Positions 1-9,600 of a stretch of 64,000 nt of DNA are shown here, piece by piece. The stretch comes from Verrucomicrobiota bacterium (lineage in GTDB: Bacteria; Verrucomicrobiota; Verrucomicrobiia; Limisphaerales; UBA9464): NCBI GenBank assembly GCA_017309115.1, contig JAFLEF010000016.1, positions 1 to 64,000 on the forward strand, given 5' to 3'. The position numbers and the translations under genes are program-made. Under the pieces are notes generated by a model that had not been told where the DNA came from, ran no database searches, and saw only the letters and a list, made by a program, of their open reading frames with translations. How positions within the stretch are numbered: the first letter of the stretch is position 1; each line of letters opens with the position of its first letter.

Positions 1-164
1 TTCAACGACTTCATTCCGGTTCCAACCGGCTTCTTTTCCATCCTCGTGTCTCCTTCAGCCGGTTCGGGCAACTGGGACCTCCCCCCGGCTCCCCTCCATC
101 CTAACAACACCGTCAAGATGCACCCGTGGAGTGGTGGCGCGTGACTTGCCGCCTGGCCCTCGCC
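1..164. other. non-coding left edge
   Basis: No coding region that I can support lies here. A short palindrome (CCGGTT, two bases, AACCGG) near position 17 is followed by a pyrimidine-rich stretch. This could be the terminator of a plus-strand gene ending to the left of the window, but that gene is not visible and the hairpin is short. Confidence 0.3.
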
Positions 165-209
165 TGTGGGAAAGCGGTAGCTTCGCGGGCTTCGCTACCG
201 CACTCCACA
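165..209 (+). repeat. REP-like palindromic repeat, copy 1
   Basis: This is an imperfect inverted repeat. The left arm reads TGTGGGAAAGCGGTAGC and the right arm GCTACCGCACTCCACA, with GCGGTAGC/GCTACCGC pairing perfectly. It starts 4 bases beyond the stop of the TIGR03790 gene. A near-identical unit lies in opposite orientation at 55255-55299 and an interrupted one at 55426-55645, so it belongs to a dispersed intergenic family. It may also act as a transcription end for the minus-strand operon, although no T-run follows. Confidence 0.7.
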
Positions 210-213
210 CGGT

Positions 214-1947
214 TCACGGCTTCGCGGCCGGCGGCGGGGAGAGCCGTTCAATCTCGGCCTTCAATCGCTCAATGTCCGAAGTCCAACGCAGATCCTTGGC
301 GTACTCCAGTTGCTGACGACGCACACTCAGCAGCCGGGGATGCCCCGGGAACTCCCGGGCAAACCGCTCCAGCGTGGCATACGCCTCGGGCGGTTGGTCG
401 AGCACGCGCTGCCATTCGGCCAGATCGAGCATCAGGCGCACCCGCTGCTGCGGGGTCCCGCCCAGGGCCAAGGCCCGCTCCGCCGCCGCAATCGCCGGCT
501 TGAGGCGGGACTTTTGCTCATACAACCGGGCGAGCTTCTCGGAAAGGACCGGGGAATTGGTGGTCACCGGAAGGTCTTCCAGGGCCTTGATCGCCTCGTC
601 CACCGCCAACCCCTGATTCAACTGAAAGTTCAACGTCTGCCATACCGCAAAGGGCAACAACGGACTGTTCGTCCGGTTCATTTCCCGACCGCGCTCCAGC
701 AGATTGGGCACAAAGGGGCGGTACAACGGATCTCCCACCAAAATGGTCTGCCAGGACAGGACGGGGAGCGACGCCAGAAACGCTTCCGCGACATTCATGC
801 CGCCGGCGAGTCGGGCCAGGAAGACGCCGATGTTGGGAGTCATCTGCAAGTAGGGCTCATCGACACAGCCCATCGTTACGGTGGCTCCCCGATCGATCAG
901 GGGTCCCACCCAGTTCTTGTTGGCATTGCGGGGATTGCCGGCCGAGAACGAGTGAAGGTGATAGGCGATGGCTCCCGGGGCGAACTCCACCGACGGCAGG
1001 GTGAACGGACCCGAAACATCGCCATCGTACCACCCGGCATAAATCGCCACCTCACTCAGCGGAAAACTCACGGGAAACGTGGTCGGCGCGGAATCCACCC
1101 AAGTCTCAAATCCCATGGTGCGGGCGATCTGAGCCGCCGCGTTAATCCAGTCATCGCCCGTCTTGTACTGTCCGTCCTTGATCCCGCGCAGATCGAAGTA
1201 GGCTCGTCCCCACAAACCGTCCCGTTCTGCCTGCAGCGCCTTGGTGACCAGCCCCTTGGCGAGCTCGGGTGTGGGCCCATCCAAACGGGAGACCAGGAAC
1301 ACCCCATTGGAGGGGTTCATCACCGCCGCGTTCGTACCGGAATGAAACGGATTGTTGGCCGGACCGGTGAGCGGAAACCGGCCCACCGAAGGCAGCAACA
1401 TCAGGTCATTATCCAGAGCCGACCCATTCTTGCGCAGGTGCGGCGGCATCGTTTCGGTCGGGGTATCGATCCGGTTGGTGTCGTTGCCAATCCGGTACGG
1501 CATGCCGTAAGCCAGCACCAGGTACCGGATCCGACAGTCCCGCAGCCGGTATTGAACCGTTCCCGGCTGCCCCGCCTTCGCGGGAATGATGTCCGTGACA
1601 AAATTAACCAGCCCCCGGGCCTCCAATTGCTCCCGCAGCGGATTCTCCACCTGCTTCTCGTAGTCGGTTCGCGAAATGACCGTCGGACTCGTGCAGGAGA
1701 GCCCGATCACGTTGGTCTCGGGAATGCCCCGCTGACGGGCATAAAATTCGGCCACTTCCTGGGAATGCTTCGCCCGGGAATTGTAGAGCACCACCACCTT
1801 GTCCGCCTCGGGGGCAGCGGCGCCCAGGGCCTGCCCCAGCCCATTTGCCCACCCCAACAGCACCGCCAGGAGTAGCCCCACCCAACGCCACCCGCGCGAT
1901 TCAGGCGCGACCCAACCGTTCGCGCACGTGCCGGAGCATGACGTCAT
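214..1947 (-). CDS. TIGR03790-type secreted protein
   Basis: The protein is about 577 aa with a hydrophobic signal segment (VGLLLAVLLGWANGLGQALG), so it is probably exported. The mature region begins VVVLYNSRAKHSQEVAEFY and contains blocks such as YLVLAYGMPYRI, ETMPPHLRKNGSALDNDL and VGDPLYRPF, which I recognise as the TIGR03790 family common in Verrucomicrobia and related phyla. Its biochemical function is unknown. The C-terminal third looks helical and TPR-like. The open frame extends to 1992, but that would overlap cmk by 92 bases; the internal ATG at 1947 (or 1956) sits just before the signal peptide and reduces the overlap to about 47 bases. It is the last gene of the tyrA-aroA-cmk run, and its link to that pathway is probably only positional. 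Confidence 0.8.
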   Translation of the reverse strand: MTSCSGTCANGWVAPESRGWRWVGLLLAVLLGWANGLGQALGAAAPEADKVVVLYNSRAKHSQEVAEFYARQRGIPETNVIGLSCTSPTVISRTDYEKQVENPLREQLEARGLVNFVTDIIPAKAGQPGTVQYRLRDCRIRYLVLAYGMPYRIGNDTNRIDTPTETMPPHLRKNGSALDNDLMLLPSVGRFPLTGPANNPFHSGTNAAVMNPSNGVFLVSRLDGPTPELAKGLVTKALQAERDGLWGRAYFDLRGIKDGQYKTGDDWINAAAQIARTMGFETWVDSAPTTFPVSFPLSEVAIYAGWYDGDVSGPFTLPSVEFAPGAIAYHLHSFSAGNPRNANKNWVGPLIDRGATVTMGCVDEPYLQMTPNIGVFLARLAGGMNVAEAFLASLPVLSWQTILVGDPLYRPFVPNLLERGREMNRTNSPLLPFAVWQTLNFQLNQGLAVDEAIKALEDLPVTTNSPVLSEKLARLYEQKSRLKPAIAAAERALALGGTPQQRVRLMLDLAEWQRVLDQPPEAYATLERFAREFPGHPRLLSVRRQQLEYAKDLRWTSDIERLKAEIERLSPPPAAKP

Positions 1948-2608
1948 AGGTTTCATCAGGTGTCTGGCCGGTGTTGTTGATTCGAATCGCATCCAGGGCC
2001 GGAATCAGCGCGCCCTTCTTGCGGGTGCTGTCCATGTGGTCCCGCCGGGCGGCACTGGTATTGCCTCCCCGACCTTCAATGCGCTTCTGTCGTTCGGACT
2101 CATCGGCTTCCAGGAAGAACTTCACTGGTGCCAGCGGAAACACAACCGTTCCGATGTCCCGACCTTCCATCACCAGCGGACCCAGATTCACACACTCCCG
2201 CTGCCGCGCCACCATCCAGTCCCGCACCTTGGAAATCTGGGCAATAACCGGCACCGCATGCTCCACCGCATCTCCGCGAATCTCCTTGGCCGGAAAGTAG
2301 CCATCGACATGCAGCCACGCCTGTCCCTCGACCACCTTCATCTCCGCCTTCCAGCGCCGCAGCTGAGCGTTCACCGCCGTCTGCCCGGCATCAGACAACG
2401 GAGCTTCGAGCGAAATGCCCTGCCGAAGAACCCACCAGGCCAGCGTTCGATACATCGCCCCACTGTCGACGTAGATGTAGCCCAGTTCCTTCGCCAACCG
2501 GCGCGAAAGTGTGCCTTTGCCAGAGGCACTCGGACCATCCATGGTGATCACCTGGGGCAGGTGAAGCCGGCTGGCGCTGGATTGAGAGAAAGAAGAGGAG
2601 GAGGACAT
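1901..2608 (-). CDS. cmk: cytidylate kinase
   Basis: CMP/dCMP kinase of 235 aa, transferring phosphate from ATP to CMP or dCMP in the cytoplasm. The P-loop GPSASGKGTLS is at about residues 25-35, followed by YVDSGAMYRTLAW, the conserved CMP-binding stretch. MEGRDIGTVVFP near the middle and the LID-like region DHMDSTRKKGALIPALDA complete the usual family order, and length is normal. Its ATG overlaps the aroA stop by one base (TGATG), which implies translational coupling. The cmk-aroA pairing is common in bacteria. The first 15 residues are Ser-rich and may be an over-called start, but the coupling favours this one. Confidence 0.95.
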   Translation of the reverse strand: MSSSSSFSQSSASRLHLPQVITMDGPSASGKGTLSRRLAKELGYIYVDSGAMYRTLAWWVLRQGISLEAPLSDAGQTAVNAQLRRWKAEMKVVEGQAWLHVDGYFPAKEIRGDAVEHAVPVIAQISKVRDWMVARQRECVNLGPLVMEGRDIGTVVFPLAPVKFFLEADESERQKRIEGRGGNTSAARRDHMDSTRKKGALIPALDAIRINNTGQTPDETYDVMLRHVRERLGRA

Positions 2609-3903
2609 CAGTCAGGCAACAGGTCAGAACCCAAAAGAACGCGTCCGCTCACCGCCTCGCGGACTTGGACGCCCAACCCCTCGGGCGCCGGGGCGGCCAG
2701 TTTTTGAAAGAAGTTGGGAAAGGTCTTCTTCACGCACGCCGGATTCTCGAGGCGGATCCCCGGCACCTTCAAGCCCAAGGTCGCAAAACACATCGCCATC
2801 CGGTGGTCCTGATACGTCGCCACGGTCGCCCCGTGCAGAGTTCCCGGCCAGACCGTCAGGGTATCCCCCTGCTCCTCCACCCGCGCGCCGCAGCGGAGCA
2901 GTTCGGTCCGCAGGGCCAGAACCCGTTCACATTCCTGGACCCGCAGCCGACCCAACTCCGTAAACGTCACCGGGGCCGACGCAAACGGGGCGAGCACAAT
3001 CGCGGTCATGATGCTGTCCCCGAGATCCCGTTCCCGTGAGACCACCGCGGGCAGGGGCAGATAGTTCGGGAAGCGGGCATCCACCTGCCAACCGCTCGTC
3101 GGCCAATGACGCACCCCCACGATCGACTGAGCTAAGTGCCCCGCAGCCCAGAAATAACTGCCGCTCGAAGCATCCGGCTCGACGAGAAACGTCCCACCGC
3201 GCCGGGGAAACACATCAATCAGGCGCCGGGTCATTTCCACATACGGCAACTCCTCCACATTGGCGCCGGTCACCGTCACGTCCCAGCGAGCCGTCGAACC
3301 CGACAACAGCAGTGCCGACGCGAACTGGGAACTCTGATCCACACTGACCGCGACCGGTCCCGGCCGGGGCCCCTGCCCTTCAATGACCGCCGGCAGATGG
3401 TCTCCGGGCGCTTCCAGGGAGTATCCCAACGTGCGCAGCGCCTGGAGCAGCGCGGATTGCGGGCGTTGATGCATCCGAGGTACGCCGCTGAGCCGATAGA
3501 ATCCGCGACCCAGACACACGAGAGCCGTCAGAAAGCGGGCCGCCGTTCCCGCATTGCCCACAAACAATTCCAACGGCGCCTCGCGCGTTCCGCCGGGCGG
3601 AATCTGGCCGCCCAATCCCACCACTTCGATCCGTCGGTTGGCCGATTCGGCCGGATCTGGCGTCACGTCCACGCGAAAGCCCAGACGCCGGAGGCAGTCG
3701 ACCATGACTTCGGTGTCTTCACTCCACAGAGCCCCCTCCAGACAAACCGTTCCTTCGGCCAACGCCGCCAGAATCAGCGCCCGGTTGGTAATGCTCTTGG
3801 AACCGGGAATGGTGACATTGGCCGCCGCCAGCCGGGCCGGGGGCACAATTTCGATGAGGGAAGGAAGAGCCACGGTAAAATTGGAGGAGAGGAGCACCCA
3901 CAC
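2608..3903 (-). CDS. aroA: 3-phosphoshikimate 1-carboxyvinyltransferase (EPSP synthase)
   Basis: Condenses shikimate-3-phosphate with phosphoenolpyruvate in the shikimate pathway. The 431-aa protein shows PGSKSITNRALILAALAEGT near the N-terminus, FVGNAGTAARFLTAL (the PEP-binding motif), SQFASALLLSG, and the C-terminal RVQECERVLAL and DHRMAMCFA motifs. All expected blocks are in order, so the enzyme should be active. A GTG at 3873 is an alternative start that would remove about 10 untypical residues; no clear ribosome-binding site decides it. It lies 38 bases downstream of tyrA and is coupled to cmk, so the three genes probably form one operon for aromatic amino acid synthesis. Confidence 0.95.
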   Translation of the reverse strand: MWVLLSSNFTVALPSLIEIVPPARLAAANVTIPGSKSITNRALILAALAEGTVCLEGALWSEDTEVMVDCLRRLGFRVDVTPDPAESANRRIEVVGLGGQIPPGGTREAPLELFVGNAGTAARFLTALVCLGRGFYRLSGVPRMHQRPQSALLQALRTLGYSLEAPGDHLPAVIEGQGPRPGPVAVSVDQSSQFASALLLSGSTARWDVTVTGANVEELPYVEMTRRLIDVFPRRGGTFLVEPDASSGSYFWAAGHLAQSIVGVRHWPTSGWQVDARFPNYLPLPAVVSRERDLGDSIMTAIVLAPFASAPVTFTELGRLRVQECERVLALRTELLRCGARVEEQGDTLTVWPGTLHGATVATYQDHRMAMCFATLGLKVPGIRLENPACVKKTFPNFFQKLAAPAPEGLGVQVREAVSGRVLLGSDLLPD

Positions 3904-3941
3904 TTCCGGAAGCGATTCCGAAGGGCACGCACTCCCAAACT

Positions 3942-4826
3942 TCAGTCAGTCGTCGCGGTGTTCAGGGCGGTCAGCCAGGCATCCCGACGACGCTTGGCCG
4001 TTTCGAAGAAGTCGCCCACTGCCCGGGTGTCCTGATCCTGCAGGGCCCGTTGAAATTCCTCGAGATCGGCAATCAACACCCCCAGCGCCCGACCCAGGTG
4101 CTGCCGATTGGCCAAGGCAATGTCGCGCCACAATTCGGGGGAACTGCTGGCAATTCGCGTGGTGTCACGAAAGCCGGTGGCGCACAGCCGATTCCCCGTG
4201 GGGGCATGGGCCGGGCTCAGCACGTAGTTCACCAAGCCCGCCGCCAGCACATGCGGCAAATGACTCGCCCGACTCACCAATTCGTCATGCTGGCTCGGAG
4301 ACAACGACAGGACCGTGGACCCGACCGACCGCCACAAATCCTCCACCACCGCCACCGCCGGCGCATACGAACGGGACGTCGGCGTCACCACGCAGACCGC
4401 CCGATCAAACAAGTCGGCCCGAGCCGCCCCAAACCCCGTTTTCTCCGAACCCGCCATCGGATGGCTGCCCACAAACCAGCCGCCCGCCGCCTCGATGATG
4501 GGTTCCAACCGGGTCACGACCGATTCCTTCACGCTACCGACATCCGTCACCACCGCTCCCGGCTTGAGATGATCGCGAATGGCTTCGGCCATGGCCGGCA
4601 TGGCCCCAACGGGCAGACACAGCACCACCACGTCGGCATCCCGCACCGCTTCCGCCAACTGCGTCGTGGCCCGATCCACCACTCCAGCCGCCTCCGCCTC
4701 GGCAATCACCCGATCCTGTCGGACGACTCCCCAGACCTCAGTAGCCAAGCCACGGCTCCGCAGGGCGAGTCCCAAGGACCCACCCAGCAAGCCGACGCCC
4801 AACACGGTGACTTTCCGGAATGGCAC
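3942..4826 (-). CDS. tyrA: prephenate dehydrogenase
   Basis: NAD(P)-dependent oxidative decarboxylation of prephenate to 4-hydroxyphenylpyruvate in tyrosine synthesis. The N-terminal Rossmann motif is GVGLLGGSLGLALR. VVLCLPVGAM, VTDVGSVK, FVGSHPMAGSEKTG (the conserved H-P-M-A-G-x-E block) and SRASHLPHVLAAGLVN follow in family order. At 294 aa it is a plain TyrA domain without a chorismate mutase or ACT extension. The C-terminus GFRDTTRIASSSPELWRDI is the typical helical dimerisation region. It is the first gene of the apparent tyrA-aroA-cmk operon, 113 bases after the CbiX-like gene. Confidence 0.93.
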   Translation of the reverse strand: MPFRKVTVLGVGLLGGSLGLALRSRGLATEVWGVVRQDRVIAEAEAAGVVDRATTQLAEAVRDADVVVLCLPVGAMPAMAEAIRDHLKPGAVVTDVGSVKESVVTRLEPIIEAAGGWFVGSHPMAGSEKTGFGAARADLFDRAVCVVTPTSRSYAPAVAVVEDLWRSVGSTVLSLSPSQHDELVSRASHLPHVLAAGLVNYVLSPAHAPTGNRLCATGFRDTTRIASSSPELWRDIALANRQHLGRALGVLIADLEEFQRALQDQDTRAVGDFFETAKRRRDAWLTALNTATTD

Positions 4827-4939
4827 AGGCCGATTAAGGCGGACCGGGCGGGTCCCCCAAAGAAAATTTTCCCGGCGAATTCGGGTGCTTCCCCGTTGTC
4901 AGCTGACCACCCACGCCGTGACCCGGCCGCCGTGGCGTC

Positions 4940-5791
4940 TTAGGACGAAGCCGCTTCCCGCACCCGCTCCAGAATTACGTCCAGCATTCGCGGATCCCGG
5001 CCGATTCCTGGAGTGTACCAAACCCATTTGTCCCGCTGCCGAGTCGGGTTCAACCACGTGGGTGTTCCCGAACGAAACCGCGCCTGCACCGTCGCTTCCG
5101 GTTCCCCCAGCATGACCGGGATGTCCTCGTAACTGTGCAGACCGTCGCTCACGAAAAATGGGACCACGACCAGATCCTCGGTCTGCGCCAGCCGATAACA
5201 TTCTTCGATCCGGGGCTCCTCTTCCATGAATAGCGGATGCACGTCGGCGTAGCCCCCAACGGCCCGAATCTGCTCCACCTGATTCTCGATCGCCTTGCGG
5301 GAATTCTCGTTGTTGCCAGTGCCATGCCCCGCCACGAACAGGGTGATCTCGGATCTCGGAGGAATTCGCCCGCCCGGCGCGGGAAACTGGCTCACCACAC
5401 CCGCCGCTCGTTCCACCAGCAGATTGGTCATCAGCGCATGTGTTCCCACCGGATCACAATAATGGATCAGTTGGCCACCTCGCTGTTGCCGGCGATCCAC
5501 TCCACCCGAGGCATTCCGCAGGCCCAGTTCCCGAGGAATCACCTCCTCGGTGAAGTAGCCTTCGGAGATGAACAAAGGCACAACGAACACCCTGTGCGCC
5601 AACGTCTGGCGCAGCGCACCCGCCAAAGTCGGGTGCTCCTTCCAGAAGGCGGTCTTGACCTCCCCGAACAGCCCCTGCCGCCGCAACTCGGCCGCATGCT
5701 GCCGGGTCGGCAGGGCCGAATCGGCGTTTACCGTCGACCCATGCCCCACCAGCAACAGCGCCGCGTCTGCAAACTCATCGGTCATCACCAC
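4940..5791 (-). CDS. CbiX/SirB-like chelatase family protein, two-domain
   Basis: The 283-aa protein has two tandem CbiX-like halves. The first carries LLLVGHGSTVNADS and VFVVPLFISEGYFTEEVIP; the second carries LFVAGHGTGNNENSRK, VHPLFMEEEPRIEE and LVVVPFFVSDGLHSYEDIP. The two-half arrangement resembles the long class of sirohydrochlorin cobalto/ferrochelatases, with metal-binding His residues in both VxGHG motifs. The substrate cannot be told from sequence, and no cobalamin or sirohaem genes are nearby. It sits 61 bases after the response regulator gene on the same strand, so co-transcription is possible but not implied by function. Confidence 0.75.
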   Translation of the reverse strand: MVMTDEFADAALLLVGHGSTVNADSALPTRQHAAELRRQGLFGEVKTAFWKEHPTLAGALRQTLAHRVFVVPLFISEGYFTEEVIPRELGLRNASGGVDRRQQRGGQLIHYCDPVGTHALMTNLLVERAAGVVSQFPAPGGRIPPRSEITLFVAGHGTGNNENSRKAIENQVEQIRAVGGYADVHPLFMEEEPRIEECYRLAQTEDLVVVPFFVSDGLHSYEDIPVMLGEPEATVQARFRSGTPTWLNPTRQRDKWVWYTPGIGRDPRMLDVILERVREAASS

Positions 5792-5852
5792 CGCCAGCGT
5801 GTCGCCAATCCGATCCCACGCAAGCCACGCCAGCCCGGATTCGCTCCGATCG

Positions 5853-6614
5853 TCAGCCTTCGGGTGGGAAGGCCGTCTGCTCCGTCTCCAACCAACGTGT
5901 GGCGTAATGAATCAAAGCGGTCGAGTCTGGCAGCTTGAGCTTGTCCTTAATGTGCCCGCGATGGACGTCAACGGTCTTGGGGCTCAGGCCCAATTCATGG
6001 GCGATCTCGCGCGTGGTCATGCCCTGGCCAATGAGCCGAAATACTTCGAATTCCCGGTCGGTCAGATCGGCAATGGCCGGTTCCTTCCCGGGTTTGGTGG
6101 TGCGGCCGATGTTCTTGACGACCTTCTCGGTGATTCCCGGGCTCAGATAGATCCCGCCATTCAGTACCTTGCGAATGGCCACCATGAGTTCGCCCCCGCC
6201 CGCCCCCTTCATGATATAGCCCTGGGCGCCCGCCTTCAGCGCCCGCTCCGCATGCAAATCCTCGCCGTTCATCGACAAAATGAGGATCGCCAGTTCCGGC
6301 ATGCGCGCCTTGATGTCGCGGACAAATTCCATGCCGCTCCGTCCCGGCATGTTCATGTCAGTGAGCACCAAATCCGGCACCATGCGATCAAGGAGCGTCA
6401 TCGCTTCCGCCGGATTGCCCGCCTCCCCGCAGATCTCCAGGTCTGGCTCCTTGCCGATCAATTGGGCCAACCCCATCCGCAAAATGGGATGGTCCTCGAC
6501 CAACATGATTTGCTTCTTCTTCACGGCCGGCGGTTCTGGCTCCGGCGGCGGCGCAACCGCTTTGGGGGCCTTGTCCGTCGACTCGACTTTTTCCGCCTTG
6601 TTTTTCGATTTCAT
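5853..6614 (-). CDS. NarL/FixJ-type response regulator
   Basis: The N-terminal receiver begins IMLVEDHPILRMGLAQL, with the phosphorylatable Asp in LVLTDMNMPGRSG and the conserved Lys in GYIMKGAGGGEL. The C-terminal LuxR-type HTH reads LTDREFEVFRLIGQGMTTREIAHELGLSPKTVDVH. A Lys/Pro-rich stretch of about 35 residues precedes the receiver. The frame is open to 6635, but the ATG at 6614 overlaps the stop of the upstream kinase as ATGA, which strongly favours 6614 (253 aa). It is therefore translationally coupled to the HisKA_3-type kinase and is very likely its cognate DNA-binding output. Target genes are unknown; palindromic sites elsewhere in the window are candidates. Confidence 0.92.
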   Translation of the reverse strand: MKSKNKAEKVESTDKAPKAVAPPPEPEPPAVKKKQIMLVEDHPILRMGLAQLIGKEPDLEICGEAGNPAEAMTLLDRMVPDLVLTDMNMPGRSGMEFVRDIKARMPELAILILSMNGEDLHAERALKAGAQGYIMKGAGGGELMVAIRKVLNGGIYLSPGITEKVVKNIGRTTKPGKEPAIADLTDREFEVFRLIGQGMTTREIAHELGLSPKTVDVHRGHIKDKLKLPDSTALIHYATRWLETEQTAFPPEG

Positions 6615-9600
6615 AAAGCCTTCCAGAGGGAACACATGATGCTCAAACCTTTCCGGGGTGCCGGACGCGCCTCCAGGGTCGCTCCGATCATTTCCGCCCG
6701 GTACTTCATCACCCGCAAGCCCATGCCGGTATCGTCGCCACCCGACTCAGTGAATCCGACGCCATCGTCCTCGACCCGTAATTCGATCCGAGGCGCCCGA
6801 TACGACATCAGAATTCGAATCGTTTTGCCCCGGGAATGTTTGACCGAATTGTTCACGGCTTCCTGGGCGATCCGGTAGAGCTGGGTGGCGGCCGTCACAT
6901 CCTTCAGGAGCACCGGTCGCCGACAGATAAACCGGCACTTGAACCGGGTCATGGACGTCGTGCCGTCCGCCATCTCCTTTAAGGCCCGCATCAATCCGTC
7001 CTCCTCCAGCGGCACCGGCGAGAGCCCGTGGGACAGCAATCGAGCCTCCTTGACGGCTTCCCGCAGATGGTGGGTCAGATTCTGCGACTGGGAGTACAAC
7101 GTTGGCGCCTTGGTTTTGATGTCACTGGCCAGCGCCTGAGCAAACAGTTCCAGAGCGGTCAACCGCTGCCCCAGGCCATCGTGCAAATCGCGGCCGAAGC
7201 GGCGCTGCTCCCGTTCCCGAGCTTCGAGCGCTTCCTGCTCGAGTTCCACCCGTTCGGTGATGTCCATCAAGGTCCCGACAATCTTGACAGTCTTCCCTTT
7301 GCGCGCCGCCACGGCTTCGCCCACCACCTTGACGTGGCGAACCTTTTGATTGGGGCGAACAATTCGACACTGGAAATCAAAACCCAGCGCCCCCCGAACC
7401 ACCTTGGAAATGGCGTCGTTCACCCGGGCCCGGTCTTCCGGATGCACCATCTCCTGAACGAACTGTTCCACCGACAACCGTCCTTCGGGTGGCAGTCCCA
7501 GGATTCGGAACACTTCGGCCGACCAGCGTCCCTTTTCCGGGGAATTCACGACCAGTTCGTAGCTGCCCAAATGCGCGATCTCCTGCGCCCGCGCCAAACT
7601 CGCCTCGCTGCGCCGCAGGGCATCCGCCGTGTGCTTGCGATCAATGAACTGACCGATCTGGCCGCCCAAAGTGCCGACGATCCGCAGCAACTCGTCGTCC
7701 GGCCCCATGGCGTCCGGACTGAAAAACACCATCACCGCCAGCGTGCGACCTTCAAAGATCACCGGAAACGCCAGGGCTGACTTCAAATTCGCTCGGGCCG
7801 CCGTTCGTTTGCGGGGGAATCCCTCCTGCCGACTCAGGTTCGAGACCCAAAGCGGTTCGCCGGTTTGGAGCACCTGATGCGCGAGGGGATCGGCCTGCAC
7901 GATGCGCGGAGACCACCCCTGGTTCACAAACTCCGCCAAGGTCGGAGACGGGGAGTGCCACGCCTTAACGATCCGCAGTTCGCCCGTATCGGAGTCCACT
8001 TCCCAAAATTCTCCCACCGACCATTCCAACGGCTCCGCCACGGCCCGAAGGAGCTCGGGAACAGCTTCGTCCAAGGTCTGGGCCGCGGCCAAAACCCGCG
8101 CCGACTCCAGCTGGAGCCGCCGCAAAATCTCCACCTGCTTCCGGGCAGTGATATCCTGCAACGTGCCTGCAAGCCGTGCCGGTCGTCCGTCCGGCCCGGC
8201 CAGCGTCTCGGCGATACTGTGCACATGCCGAACCACCCCGTCCGGACGCACAATCCGAAATTCCACGTCGTAAGGATCCCCTCGTTCAGCCGTGCGCAGC
8301 AGCGCTTCCTGAACCCGCGCCCGGTCGCCGGGATGGACATGCTGCTCAATGAACTCGAGTTGAGTGGGGTCACCCGCCTGGGGATCCCGGCCCACGATCC
8401 GATACATCTGTGCCGACCACCGGAACGGGCCCCGCGATGGAACGTCTCCGGTGTAGCTGCCCACGTGCGCAATCTCCTGCGCTCGGGCCAGATTGCTTTC
8501 GCTTTCCCGCAAGGCGAGTTCCACCCGCTTGCGCTCCGTGATGTCGCGAACGAAGGCCGTAAATATTCGTCGATCCGGCAACCGCACCTCGCTCAACGAA
8601 AGGTCCATCGGAAACAGAGTTCCGTCCTTCCGCTGTCCTTGAACCTCCCGACTCACGCCACCCAGAGGCAAATGGGACGCGACCAACTGCGGCATGTCGC
8701 CTTCCCAACCTTCCTGATCCGACGAGGATATCAACCGGCTGATGTTTTTCCCCAACACCTCCGAATGGGTGTAACCGAACGTCTGCTCCGCCGCCTTGTT
8801 GAACGACTCGATGAAACCGGATTCGTCGGTCGTAATGATCCCTTCCGCCGCCGTGTCGAGCATCGCCGTAAGCCGCGCTTCGCGGTCCCGGACCTGATCT
8901 TCGACCTTCCGCCGCAACGTTACGTCCAAATGGGAAACCACCGCTCCGCCCCGACCCCGGGTCAAGGGCGTCAGACTCATCAGGAACCACCGACGCTGCT
9001 GGGTCCGGCATTGGCACTGGTATTCGGTCATGAACCCGGTGCTGTCTCCTTTCAACACGGCTTCGATATCCCGAATGGCTTCGTGACTCCAAACGGTCGA
9101 GCGGCGACACACTTCGAGATAATTGGTGCCCACCCCGGAACGTTCGAAATCCACCGGCCCCTGCTGCTGCGCAAACCGACTCCAGGCGTCATTCGTCGCC
9201 ACGACCACCCCGTCCTTATCGAGCAAGGCAATGTGCGAGGACAGCGCACTTAGAATCTCCTGGTTCACCGCCTGCGCTTCGCGGGCCACCTTGCGGATCA
9301 TGGCATCCTGCAATTCCCGCTGCACCACCGGGGCCAACCGCGCCAGATTCTCCTTGCGGACATAGTCCTGCGCGCCCGCCTTCATCAACGCGACCGCGTT
9401 CTCTTCGCCAATCGTCCCGGACACGATGATGAACGGGATGTCCAAACCCGATTCCTGAAAAATCTCGAGGGCGGCATTGGCACTAAACTGAGGGAGATTG
9501 AAGTCGGAAATCACCACGTCCCACGGACTGGTCGCCAACGCTTTCCGCAATTCATCCGCCGTCTCCACCCGGAGATGCTCCACCTTCTTGCCATCCCGGG

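Noticed and set aside
310-1875. 521-aa plus-strand open frame antisense to the TIGR03790 gene
   Set aside because: Its composition is Arg/His/Gln-rich without domains, as expected for an antisense shadow in GC-rich DNA; the opposite frame has clear family motifs and a signal peptide.
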